Made by a program: the position numbers and the translations under genes
Source of the DNA: Acidimicrobiaceae bacterium
GTDB taxonomy: Bacteria; Actinomycetota; Acidimicrobiia; Acidimicrobiales; Aldehydirespiratoraceae
Reading direction: 5' to 3'
Assembly (NCBI GenBank): GCA_002699625.1
Contig: PABW01000011.1
Location: 1-40,017, forward strand
Length of the DNA stretch: 40,017 bases
Notes under the pieces: model-generated
What the model was told of the DNA's origin: nothing
Seen by the model: the letters and a program-made list of their open reading frames with translations, nothing else
Databases searched by the model: none
In this document: in pieces, positions 1-7,561 of the stretch
How the letters are laid out: the number at the start of each line of letters is the position of its first letter
Position numbering within the stretch: the first letter of the stretch is position 1

Positions 1-1
1 G

Positions 2-406
2 GCACTCGCAGAGCGACCTGACGCTGTCATCACCGACATCGAGCGGGCGTTGCGGCGACAGCTCGCCATCACGGCCCGCCTGTTGCGTCGGGCGAAGTCG
101 TATCGCTTCCAGCGCACCGCTGCGGCACGCCTCGTCGAGCCGGCGGTGATCGTCGACAACGAGGTGTCGTCGTCGGCCACCGTGCTGGAGGTGCGGGGCC
201 CTGACTCGATCGGGTTCCTCTACCGGGTCACCCGTGCGTTCGTCGAGCTCGATCTCGACATCGCCCGGGCGAAGGTGCACACGCTCGGCGACGATGTGAT
301 CGATACGTTCTATGTTCTCGGTCCGGACGGCGCGAAGGTCACCGATCCGGAATACCTTGCCGAGATCGAGATCGCAGTGCTTTCTGCGATCGGTGCCGAC
401 GCCTAG
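2..406 (+). CDS. glnD: [Protein-PII] uridylyltransferase, C-terminal ACT region (partial)
   Basis: This is the 3' end of a gene that runs in from outside the window; the frame is open from base 2. About 134 residues are visible. The last part (roughly residues 60-120 of the visible piece) reads as an ACT domain, with 'ATVLEVRGPDSIGFLYRVTR' followed by 'DIARAKVHTLGDDVIDTFYV'. This is the signature of the C-terminal ACT repeat of GlnD, which senses glutamine and sets uridylylation or adenylylation of PII proteins. The catalytic nucleotidyltransferase and HD domains lie upstream and are not seen. The gene is followed six bases later by a NUDIX gene on the same strand. Other ACT proteins are possible, but the glycine-rich linker and the terminal position of the domain fit GlnD well. 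Confidence 0.8.
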   Translation, partial: ALAERPDAVITDIERALRRQLAITARLLRRAKSYRFQRTAAARLVEPAVIVDNEVSSSATVLEVRGPDSIGFLYRVTRAFVELDLDIARAKVHTLGDDVIDTFYVLGPDGAKVTDPEYLAEIEIAVLSAIGADA

Positions 407-412
407 GACTTC

Positions 413-1114
413 ATGAGCGACCGTCCCGCAACCGAACGAGAACTTCTGCGCTGGGCGGAGGCGCTCTCGTCCACCGCCATGACCGGTCTCGGTTTCACCG
501 ACAACCTCTACGAGCGTGAACGGTTCGAGGAGGTCCTGGAGATCGCCGCCGACATCCGCAGCCATGTGGTGGGTGGCCTCGACCCGCAGCGCCAGGTGCA
601 GGAGTGGGTCGACCGTATCGGTGTGGGCGTCGCCGGGTATGTCACGCCCAAGATTACGGTCGGCGCGGTCGTCGGCAACGAGCACGGCGAGCTGCTGATG
701 GTGCAGCGGGCCGACAGCGGCGTGTGGCTGTATCCCACCGGGTGGGCCGATGTCGGCTACTCGCCGGCCGAGGTTGTCGTGAAGGAAGTGAAGGAGGAGG
801 CCGGGATCGACTGCGACGTCGTGCGGCCGATTGCGGTGCTTGATGGGCAGCGTCGGGGCTTCACCCGCATTCCGCTCGTCTCGCTCGTGTTCCACTGCCG
901 GGCCACCGGCGGCGAACTCACCCCCCATCCACTCGAGTGCACCGACGTCGGCTGGTTTGCCGAGGACGCCCTGCCCGACCCCACGGCCGGGGCTGATCTC
1001 TGGGCCGCCCACGCGTTTGCGGCGATCCGGGGCGAAGATGTCCCGGTGCTGTTCGATCTGCCTCGCACACCGCCGTGGAAGGGCGCTCCCGATCATCTTG
1101 AGGGGTTGTCGTGA
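413..1114 (+). CDS. NUDIX hydrolase with N-terminal NUDIX-associated domain
   Basis: A 233-residue protein. The first ~65 residues form a helical N-terminal domain of the type found on ADP-ribose/CDP-choline-class NUDIX enzymes. The NUDIX fold follows from about residue 75, and the box reads 'GWADVGYSPAEVV' then 'VKEVKEEAGID'. The metal-binding core REUXEE is present as KEVKEE. The glutamate usually found six residues after the box glycine is tyrosine here, as in some members of this subgroup. The likely reaction is hydrolysis of a nucleoside diphosphate linked to another moiety; the substrate is not readable. The gene starts six bases after glnD, and its stop overlaps the GTG of the next gene (GTGA), so the three genes probably form one transcript. 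Confidence 0.85.
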   Translation: MSDRPATERELLRWAEALSSTAMTGLGFTDNLYERERFEEVLEIAADIRSHVVGGLDPQRQVQEWVDRIGVGVAGYVTPKITVGAVVGNEHGELLMVQRADSGVWLYPTGWADVGYSPAEVVVKEVKEEAGIDCDVVRPIAVLDGQRRGFTRIPLVSLVFHCRATGGELTPHPLECTDVGWFAEDALPDPTAGADLWAAHAFAAIRGEDVPVLFDLPRTPPWKGAPDHLEGLS

Positions 1115-1935
1115 CCGCAGTCGTCGATCACGGCACCACCCGAGACGGTCTCATCCAGCTCCGTCGTCGCTGGCGGCCTGCCGGTGACGCCAAGGCTGCG
1201 ATGCTCATGGTGCACGGCCTCGGTGAGCACTCTGGCCGGTACGAGCACGTCGGCGCCCACTTCGCTGAACGAGGGTACGACGTCGTGATGCTCGACAATC
1301 GCGGCTTCGGCGCGTCCGGCGGCCGGCGCGCCTATGTCGACTCCTTCTCGCAGTTCCACGACGATGTCGAGGATCAACTCGCCGTGATCCGCCAGCTCGG
1401 TCTCCCGACGGTCCTGCTCGGGCACTCGCTCGGTGGGCTGATCTCGGCGGGGTACTGCACGGGCGGTCGTCCGCTCCCTGATGCCCTCGTGCTGTCGGGT
1501 CCTCCGCTCGGCTACGAGCTGGAGGGTTCGGAGAAGATCCTCAAGGTGGCGGGTCCGTTGATTCGTCGTTTCCGTCCCGGGTTCGAAGTTCGCGACGAAT
1601 TTGATCCGGCCAACTACGCCACGGACATCACGGTCGGTGAGCGGTTCTTCGAGGATCCCTTGCGGGTCGATTTTATGACGATCTCGCTCGCCCTCGAGAT
1701 GGTCGGTGAGATCGACCGGGTAAGGGACGCAGTCGCCGGGCTTGACCTGCCGACGTGGGTTGGCCATGGCGACGTCGACCGACTCGTGCCCGTCTGGGCC
1801 TCAGAGCCGCTGGAATCGGTCGCGGCCGTCCGCAGGGTCTACGACGGCCTCGGTCATGAGATCCTCAACGAGCCGGTTGGCCTCGATATTGCCGACGAGA
1901 TGGCTGCCTGGATCGAGCAGACCCTGGGGCTCTAA
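1111..1935 (+). CDS. Alpha/beta hydrolase, monoacylglycerol-lipase-like
   Basis: A 274-residue serine hydrolase of the S33/monoacylglycerol lipase type. It has the oxyanion-hole segment 'MLMVHGLGEHSGRYEH' (about residues 31-46), the typical 'LDNRGFGASGG', and the nucleophile elbow 'GHSLGG' with Ser106. Asp223 in 'DVDRLVP' and His249 in 'GLGHEILNE' complete the triad. The length is normal for the family, and no signal peptide or membrane segment is visible, so it should be cytosolic. Monoacylglycerols or related esters are the expected substrates from the family; this is not shown by the sequence. The GTG start overlaps the stop of the NUDIX gene by four bases. It is the last gene of the housekeeping block before the gene-free stretch at 1936. 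Confidence 0.85.
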   Translation: MTAVVDHGTTRDGLIQLRRRWRPAGDAKAAMLMVHGLGEHSGRYEHVGAHFAERGYDVVMLDNRGFGASGGRRAYVDSFSQFHDDVEDQLAVIRQLGLPTVLLGHSLGGLISAGYCTGGRPLPDALVLSGPPLGYELEGSEKILKVAGPLIRRFRPGFEVRDEFDPANYATDITVGERFFEDPLRVDFMTISLALEMVGEIDRVRDAVAGLDLPTWVGHGDVDRLVPVWASEPLESVAAVRRVYDGLGHEILNEPVGLDIADEMAAWIEQTLGL

Positions 1936-2423
1936 GGTCGTTTGCCTAGCCACGGATTAGGCCTGGGAAGCGCTGGTTTCTCTGAATTTCTCGAGTTTCG
2001 CTGTCACCGTCTTAGCCCGTCAGGTCGCGTGGTTTGCTGCTGCTCGGATTCATGGCAGGTACATGCTCAAGCGACCTGGACAGCGTCCTCGCAGTTGGCG
2101 GGAAACTTTCTCGGGAACGAAAGGACGAGGTGTCGATCGAGCGCGGTGGCGCCCAGGAAACGGCTTGTCGGACTCCAGATTCGCCTTGACCGGTTGCTTT
2201 TTCATCGCAGATGAACCGGAGCCGCCCAACGTCTTCTTCGTCGTGCTTTGGGTGCGCGCCGTCGGTCCTGGCAGGCTTGTTGCGGAGACCTTCGTCGAAT
2301 AGGGGCCGACGTGATCGGACCGGTACTGACCAAGATCAGTGGATGCTCGTGCGACGATTGCGGAGGCAGTGGCTGCTTGCGAACGCAGCGGGTGATCCGA
2401 GGCCGTCGACGGTAAACCGTTTC
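1936..2423. other. Gene-free stretch at the left edge of the catabolic locus
   Basis: About 490 bases lie between the convergent ends of the alpha/beta hydrolase and the acyltransferase gene. The short open frames here have no family signature and no sensible ribosome-binding site, and I take them as non-coding. The only recognisable content is a 36-bp imperfect copy of the 3' end of the neighbouring acyltransferase gene (2161-2196). The stretch may be a scar of insertion or gene decay. Confidence 0.5.
2161..2196 (-). repeat. Direct repeat copy 1: truncated copy of the end of the E2 gene
   Basis: This block differs from 2433-2468 at only 3 of 36 positions and lies in the same orientation 272 bp away. 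Read on the minus strand it encodes 'QPVKANLESDKP', against 'QSIKANLESDKP' at the true C-terminus of the acyltransferase. One of the three changes is silent and two are conservative or single-base substitutions. It looks like the remnant of a second or replaced acyltransferase 3' end rather than a regulatory repeat. Confidence 0.7.
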
Positions 2424-3797
2424 CTAAAAAAACGGCTTGTCGGACTCAAGATTCGCCTTGATCGATTGTGCGAAGCGGGCGGCGGGGGCGCCGTCGAATG
2501 CACGATGATCCCAGGTGAGGCTCAGGGTCAGCCGCGACACCTTGATTGGTGAACCGTCATCGGCCCAGTCGACGTCGTCGCGGAGCCGCCCGACGCCGAG
2601 AATCGCAGTGTTGGGTGGGTTGACGACCGGTGTGAAACCGTCGACTCCGAACATTCCGAGCGCGGTCACCGAAAATGTCGAACCGTCTATGTCCGCTAGA
2701 CTCAGGGAGCCCTCGCGCGCGGCAGTCGTCAACCGGGTCGTATCCGAGGCGATCTCAACCAAGCTCTGCTGGTCAGTGTGTCGCACCGCCGGAACCACCA
2801 AGCCATCATCGAGCGCCACCGCCAGCCCGACATGCACATCGGGCAGGTAGGCGATGCCCTCGTCGCTGACCTGGCTGTTGACGTGGGGATGCTCCCGAAG
2901 AGCTGCTGCGACCGCCATCACGACATAGTCGGTGTAGCCGGGCACGACGTCATCGCCGCGGCGCCGAGTGCGGTCCGCCACGACCCGGTCCATGTCGACG
3001 TCGACCATCAACGTGAGCTGCGCCATGGTGTTGAGCGACTCGCTCATGCGGCGAGCAATCGTGCCACGCATACCCGTGAGCGGGATCACGTGGTCAGGCG
3101 TTTGGATCGGAGCGGGCGACGACGTGCCGGTGGTTCGGGTTGATGGAACCTGCTGTGCAAGTAGGTTACGGACATGCGCAAGGACATCGGCGCGGGTCAC
3201 CCGAGGGTCCGTGCCCGATGCCGCCACCGTGCTGACGTCGATGCCGATGTCATCGGCAAGGGAGCGGGCCGCAAGCGTCGCCAGCGCGGAGCTGGCTGTG
3301 CCCTGAGCCGGCGGCTGTGGGCGGGTGACCGCAAGTTCGACGTCCTGGGAGACGATGCGTCCGCCGGGTCCGGTCCCGAGGACCGACGCCAAGTCGACTC
3401 CGAGCCGAGCTGCGACGCGGCGGGCGTTCGGCGAGGCAAAGAGGCGGCCACCGGTCCGCGGAGCGACCGTGACGGGCGCCGGCGCAGTCGTTGCGGGTGG
3501 GGTGTTCGTCACCGCCGGGGCGTCGCGCTCAGGAGCGGTCCGTGCCGCCGGCGGCTCTTCTCCCGGCTCGAGGAACCATCCGATTTCGGCCCCGCAGTCG
3601 TAGCTCTCGCCGACGACGCCGACCTGGTGCAGGCGACCGGCGCCACTCGATTCGATGTCGGTCTCGACCTTGTCGGTCTCGACGCGAAGTAAGACTTCGC
3701 CGACACCTACCTCTGCACCGTCGTCCACGACCCATTTGATGATCGTGCCCGCCTCCATCGTGAGGCCGAGTTTTGGCATCGGGAAGGCCGTCGCCAT
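2424..3797 (-). CDS. acoC: Dihydrolipoamide acyltransferase (E2) of an acetoin-type 2-oxo-acid dehydrogenase complex
   Basis: A 457-residue E2. Residues 1-80 are a lipoyl domain with the modified lysine in 'ETDKVETDI' (Lys43). A Pro/Ala/Thr-rich linker follows. There are two peripheral-subunit-binding segments in tandem: about 120-155 ('ASPNARRVAARLGVDL' ... 'GTGPGGRI') and about 175-210 ('ARSLADDIGIDVS' ... 'GTDPRVTRADV'). The catalytic domain runs from about 236 to the end and carries the active-site 'DHRAFDG' near the C-terminus. The enzyme transfers the acyl group from lipoamide to CoA in the cytosol. The second binding segment is unusual, since one is the norm. The gene starts four bases after acoX and is the last of a minus-strand operon. 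No E3 (dihydrolipoamide dehydrogenase) gene is in the window. The assignment to acetoin rather than pyruvate or branched-chain acids rests on the acoX neighbour. Confidence 0.85.
   Translation of the reverse strand: MATAFPMPKLGLTMEAGTIIKWVVDDGAEVGVGEVLLRVETDKVETDIESSGAGRLHQVGVVGESYDCGAEIGWFLEPGEEPPAARTAPERDAPAVTNTPPATTAPAPVTVAPRTGGRLFASPNARRVAARLGVDLASVLGTGPGGRIVSQDVELAVTRPQPPAQGTASSALATLAARSLADDIGIDVSTVAASGTDPRVTRADVLAHVRNLLAQQVPSTRTTGTSSPAPIQTPDHVIPLTGMRGTIARRMSESLNTMAQLTLMVDVDMDRVVADRTRRRGDDVVPGYTDYVVMAVAAALREHPHVNSQVSDEGIAYLPDVHVGLAVALDDGLVVPAVRHTDQQSLVEIASDTTRLTTAAREGSLSLADIDGSTFSVTALGMFGVDGFTPVVNPPNTAILGVGRLRDDVDWADDGSPIKVSRLTLSLTWDHRAFDGAPAARFAQSIKANLESDKPFF
2433..2468 (-). repeat. Direct repeat copy 2: 3' end of the E2 gene
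   Basis: This is the intact partner of the repeat at 2161-2196. It lies inside the acyltransferase coding region and encodes its last residues before 'FF' and the stop codon. Confidence 0.7.
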
Positions 3798-3801
3798 GTC
3801 G

Positions 3802-4770
3802 TTACTCCCGTCCGCTGGCCCAGGCCAGCGCGCGTCCTACGTCAATCACCCGTGGACCGTCTACTCTAATCGTCGCTGTCGCGGTTCGATCTGCCCCAAG
3901 CGTGCGGTCCCTTTCCCCGTCAAAACTCAACACACCCGGACCCTTCAACGTCACCGAGTCCCCGGCTTCAAGGTGGCGGTGGCTCATTAGGCCGATGGAC
4001 GCATACAGACCGGGCGCAATCGGCGCTCGCACCCGGCTGGCCGCATTTGGATCACAGCGGACATGCACGGCGCCCGGCGCCCGCCGGTCTTGGTGTGCCA
4101 CTGCCGCAGCGATCGCTGACAGCCCCACGCTGCCTGGTTCGGCGATAGTCGCCACGATCTCGCGGACCCCATCGGGGCTCCACACCGCCCTTGCTGCAGT
4201 GAATCGGTCGTTGGTAAGCACTACGTCCACCAGGCCGAGGTCGTTTTCGCCGTCGTCGAGTTGAACGTCGATCGTTTTGGCTCGGTGGGTGACCGCTGCC
4301 AACGGAACCTTCTCGGTGGCAACGAGGGCGGCGGCCTCACCGGCGACGGTGGCTTCGTGGGGCCGAGGGAAGACATTGTTCGTGCCGGTCGATAACGCCA
4401 CGATCGGGGCATCACGCCAGCCCTTGGCGACATCGCGATGGGTGCCATCTCCCCCGAGTACCACCACAGCGCCGACCCCGCGGGACCGGCAGAGTGCAGC
4501 GGCCTCTCGCGTGCTGTGGGCTGAATCCGCCGCCGGGGCATCCATGATCTCGATCTCTGCACTCGCTTCGAGTCGGTCGATGGCGCGTTCGGCCAGACCG
4601 CGGCGGTCGCCGGACATGATCACCCTGGTGGCGCCGCCCTCCATCGCCCCGATCACCGCTCGTCGCAGGGTCCCTACCTTTGAGGCGTCCGACACGGGTG
4701 AGGCTTCGGCGACGAGGCGGCGGATGTCCTTGCCCGCCGCGGGGTTGACGATAATCGCGACCGTGCCCAT
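3802..4770 (-). CDS. acoX: AcoX-type ATP-NAD kinase-like protein
   Basis: A 322-residue protein of the NAD-kinase/diacylglycerol-kinase fold. It begins 'MGTVAIIVNPAAGKDIRRLV', carries the nucleotide-binding 'VVLGGDGTHRDVAKGW' near residue 105 and 'LSTGTNNVFP' shortly after, and has a late 'LSFDGERDR'. This pattern is that of AcoX, encoded in acetoin-dehydrogenase operons; its biochemical role there is not firmly known. The ATG is fixed by the TGATG overlap with the stop of acoB. A longer open frame upstream is only the antisense-like shadow of acoB. Its position between the E1 beta and E2 genes is the main reason to call this complex an acetoin dehydrogenase. Confidence 0.8.
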   Translation of the reverse strand: MGTVAIIVNPAAGKDIRRLVAEASPVSDASKVGTLRRAVIGAMEGGATRVIMSGDRRGLAERAIDRLEASAEIEIMDAPAADSAHSTREAAALCRSRGVGAVVVLGGDGTHRDVAKGWRDAPIVALSTGTNNVFPRPHEATVAGEAAALVATEKVPLAAVTHRAKTIDVQLDDGENDLGLVDVVLTNDRFTAARAVWSPDGVREIVATIAEPGSVGLSAIAAAVAHQDRRAPGAVHVRCDPNAASRVRAPIAPGLYASIGLMSHRHLEAGDSVTLKGPGVLSFDGERDRTLGADRTATATIRVDGPRVIDVGRALAWASGRE

Positions 4771-5786
4771 CAGCTTCCCGGAACGGGGCGTCCAATCGTC
4801 TCGCGAAGCTCCCGGCCGATTCGTTCTGCGTTGGGGACGTAGTCGGCTTCGAGGCTTGGGCTGAACGGCACGGGCGAGAACGGCGCGCCGACGCGGCCAA
4901 TCGGGGCGTCGAGGTAGTCGAAGGCGTGCTCTTGCACCTGCGCTGCGATCTCGGCGCCGAGCCCACCGAAGCGCACAGCTTCGTGCACGATGGCGATGCG
5001 GTTCGTCTTTTTTGCCGACTCGATGACCGTGTCGATGTCGAGTGGCTGCACCGTCCGCAGATCGATGACCTCGCAATCAATGCCGTCGGCAGCCAACTGT
5101 TCCGCAGCGACGAGTGACTCTTGTGCCATCCGGCCGTAGGAGACGACGGTGAGGTCCTCGCCGGGGCGCAAGATACTCGCCTTGCCAAGCGGAATCTCGT
5201 ACATATCTTCGGGCACCGGCCCCGAGACGCCCAAGAGCATCTTGCTCTTGACCACGATGGTTGGGTTGTCATCGCGGATCGACGAGATCATCAGACCCTT
5301 CATGTCGTATGGCGTCGACGGCATGACGACCTTCAACCCAGGCGTGTGGCAGAGGAAGGCCTCCAGACTCTGACTGTGCTGGGCCGCCGCCGAGAGTCCG
5401 GCGCCACCGTTGGTGGTGATCGTCAGCGGGAGCCTGGCCTTACCGCCGAACATGTACTTGAGCTTTGCCGCCTGGTTGGCGATCTGGTCCATCGCGACCA
5501 TCACGAAGTCGAAGAACATGAGGTCGACTACCGGACGTAGACCAGCCACGCCAGCACCAATCCCGAGGCCGACGATGGCTTGCTCGGCGATCGGCGTATC
5601 GACAACTCGCCGTTCACCGAATGCCGCTGTGAGGCCGGCGAAGCTCCCGAACACTCCACCGATGCCCACGTCCTCGCCAGCAACGAAGATGTCTTCGTCC
5701 TCCGCCATTAACTGGTGCAGCGCCTCGTTGAACGCAGCGGTGTACTTGAGTTCTCGAGTCCCGGCGGCCGGTTCGGTGATGGTCAT
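4770..5786 (-). CDS. acoB: 2-oxo-acid/acetoin dehydrogenase E1 beta subunit
   Basis: A 338-residue transketolase-type beta subunit. The N-terminus holds 'FVAGEDVGIGGVFG' and 'RVVDTPIAEQAIVGLGIGAG', the pyrophosphate-domain signatures. The C-terminal half carries 'EVIDLRTVQPLDIDTVIES' and 'IVHEAVRFGGLGAEIAAQV', the transketolase C-terminal domain. It pairs with the alpha subunit to decarboxylate or cleave the substrate with thiamine diphosphate. The ATG is set by the ATGA overlap with the stop of acoA, and its own stop overlaps acoX by one base, so the genes are translationally coupled. Length and motifs are complete. Pyruvate or branched-chain 2-oxo acid substrates cannot be excluded. Confidence 0.88.
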   Translation of the reverse strand: MTITEPAAGTRELKYTAAFNEALHQLMAEDEDIFVAGEDVGIGGVFGSFAGLTAAFGERRVVDTPIAEQAIVGLGIGAGVAGLRPVVDLMFFDFVMVAMDQIANQAAKLKYMFGGKARLPLTITTNGGAGLSAAAQHSQSLEAFLCHTPGLKVVMPSTPYDMKGLMISSIRDDNPTIVVKSKMLLGVSGPVPEDMYEIPLGKASILRPGEDLTVVSYGRMAQESLVAAEQLAADGIDCEVIDLRTVQPLDIDTVIESAKKTNRIAIVHEAVRFGGLGAEIAAQVQEHAFDYLDAPIGRVGAPFSPVPFSPSLEADYVPNAERIGRELRETIGRPVPGS

Positions 5787-6760
5787 TGGGCAGCCTCGGT
5801 GTAGACGTCGTCGAGCAATCTGGCAGGGTTGGGCATCGGGCTTGACTCGCCGAACTCGACCGCCTCGTCTACAGCGGCCTGGACCTCGGCGCGGACCGCT
5901 GCAGCCTGGTCGGCGGTCATGATCCCCGCCTCGGCCATACGAGCCTCGATGCCGTCGATCGGGTCGCGGGCCTGCCACGACGCGACCTCGTCGTCGGGCC
6001 GATACGGCAGACCGAGCGTCTGCACCCCGTGGTGGTTGTAGAAACGGTAGGTCTTGGCCTCGATGAAGCTCGGGCCGGCGCCGGAGCGACAATGCTCCAG
6101 GGCTTCGAGCGCGGTCTCGTACACGGCCGCCGCGTCCATGCCATCGACGATCGTCCCGGGAATCCCGTATCCGGAGGCCCGTTCGACAACATCGGCGATG
6201 GCCATGGATCGGTCGCGGGAGGTGAACTCGCCATATTCGTTGTTCTCGCAGACGAACAGCACCGGCAGTTTGAGAGCGGCAGCCATGTTCGCGGCCTCGT
6301 GAAAGGCGCCGATGTTGCTGGCGCCGTCGCCGAAGAAGACCACCGACACCGCGCCGTCGTTGCGGTACTTGTTGGCGAAGCCGGCGCCGACGGCGATGGG
6401 TACGCCGCCTCCGACGATCCCGTTGGCGCCGAGCATGTTCAGGTCAAGGTCGCAGATGTGCATCGACCCGCCCTTACCGTTGCAGTAGCCGGTCTCCTTG
6501 CCCATGAGTTCGGCCATCATCTTGTTGAGATCGCCACCTTTGGCTACGAGATGGCCGTGGCCGCGATGCGTCGAGCTGATCTGGTCCTCGGGTCGCAGGG
6601 CCGCGCACACACCAGCGGCAACGGCCTCTTGGCCGACGTAAAGGTGGATGAAGCCCGGCATTCTGGCTCCTTCGAAAAGTCGTCCGGCAGCCTCCTCGAA
6701 GAGGCGAATGCGCAGCATCCGTCGGTGCATGTCAAAAAGGATGTCGTCGTCTAGCGCCAC
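5783..6760 (-). CDS. acoA: 2-oxo-acid/acetoin dehydrogenase E1 alpha subunit
   Basis: A 325-residue alpha subunit. It shows 'GFIHLYVGQEAVAAGV' and 'STHRGHGHLVAKGG', and the thiamine-diphosphate/Mg motif is complete: 'FFGDGASNIGAFHEAANMA' ... 'FVCENN' (about residues 140-175). The GTG start has a good Shine-Dalgarno, GAGGAG, six to seven bases upstream. The family takes the 2-oxo acid or acetoin, forms the hydroxyalkyl-thiamine intermediate and hands it to the E2 lipoyl arm. The gene is 28 bp downstream of the ThuA-domain gene in the same operon and overlaps acoB by four bases. The substrate assignment is by context (acoX). Confidence 0.87.
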   Translation of the reverse strand: MALDDDILFDMHRRMLRIRLFEEAAGRLFEGARMPGFIHLYVGQEAVAAGVCAALRPEDQISSTHRGHGHLVAKGGDLNKMMAELMGKETGYCNGKGGSMHICDLDLNMLGANGIVGGGVPIAVGAGFANKYRNDGAVSVVFFGDGASNIGAFHEAANMAAALKLPVLFVCENNEYGEFTSRDRSMAIADVVERASGYGIPGTIVDGMDAAAVYETALEALEHCRSGAGPSFIEAKTYRFYNHHGVQTLGLPYRPDDEVASWQARDPIDGIEARMAEAGIMTADQAAAVRAEVQAAVDEAVEFGESSPMPNPARLLDDVYTEAAQ

Positions 6761-6788
6761 GGGGTTCTCCTCACAGTCGAATTGGCCA

Positions 6789-7556
6789 TCACGCGTCCAT
6801 CCCCAGTCCCCACCGGAGAGCCCGGCGCAGCAGTTCGTAGTACTGCGGCGCTTCCCAGGAGCAACGCTCGATGCGCGGGTAGTAGTCGGTCATGGGCGCC
6901 ATGTCCCAATGGCTGCGGCAGTGACCAAGCGTGTTGTATAAAACGGCGCCGTCGCCCAAGGGCCGGACGTATTGGACAAGTCGTTGACCGTCGCCGTCGG
7001 TCCAGTCGCTCTCGTCGAAACCGGCTGCGGTTCCGGTCCAATTGGTGGCGAGGTGGACGTCGAATGATTCACGGTCGTGGTAGTCGCACAGGTACAGCTC
7101 GTCGTCGGTCTCGAATGGCTCGATTCCGTCGACCAACCAATGGTCGCTAACCGCTGCCACAGTGTACGGCGCTATCGGTGGGTGGGCGATGAATTGGCTA
7201 CCCAGGGTCTCAGCCCAGGTGGGGAAACAGCGCGGTGTCGAGACGCCGGCCGCTCCGAGGTCGAGCGCGGCGTTCGTGCCGTGCAGCGCGATCCATCGAC
7301 CACCGGCCTCTACCCACGAAGCGATAGCGTCTTGGGCGTCGGTTGAAGGCCGCACGTCGCAGGTGTAGGACACGAGTAGATCCGAGCCGACGATGGCGTC
7401 GGTGGCCTCGTAGTCGCTGTGTACCGACACACGTACGTGCGGGTGCTCGACCATGAGCTTGAGGAGCTCGAGACGGGCGAAGTCGATGTCGTGGAATCGC
7501 CCGCCCGCAACGAGTGCGGCCGAGACTCGCGACGGCGGGTCGTGCTCGGAAGTCAT
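6789..7556 (-). CDS. ThuA-domain protein
   Basis: A 255-residue protein built from one ThuA-like domain (class I glutamine-amidotransferase-like fold). Visible family features are 'RWIALHGTNAALDLG' near residue 92, the 'DELYLCDY' stretch near residue 155 and 'VLYNTLGHCRSHWDM' near residue 210. ThuA proteins are linked to sugar utilisation in rhizobia, and some relatives act on oxidised sugars; the exact chemistry of most is unknown. Here the gene begins five bases after an SDR and precedes the E1 alpha gene, so it probably serves the same pathway, for instance in handling a keto intermediate. That role is inference. Confidence 0.8.
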   Translation of the reverse strand: MTSEHDPPSRVSAALVAGGRFHDIDFARLELLKLMVEHPHVRVSVHSDYEATDAIVGSDLLVSYTCDVRPSTDAQDAIASWVEAGGRWIALHGTNAALDLGAAGVSTPRCFPTWAETLGSQFIAHPPIAPYTVAAVSDHWLVDGIEPFETDDELYLCDYHDRESFDVHLATNWTGTAAGFDESDWTDGDGQRLVQYVRPLGDGAVLYNTLGHCRSHWDMAPMTDYYPRIERCSWEAPQYYELLRRALRWGLGMDA

Positions 7557-7561
7557 CGAAC

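Noticed and set aside
1944-1963. Small inverted repeat after the alpha/beta hydrolase as a terminator
   Set aside because: Only about five base pairs of stem and no T-run follow it.
1942-2214. Short plus-strand open frame in the left gene-free stretch
   Set aside because: No ribosome-binding site, no motif, and it runs across the truncated repeat; composition is not gene-like.
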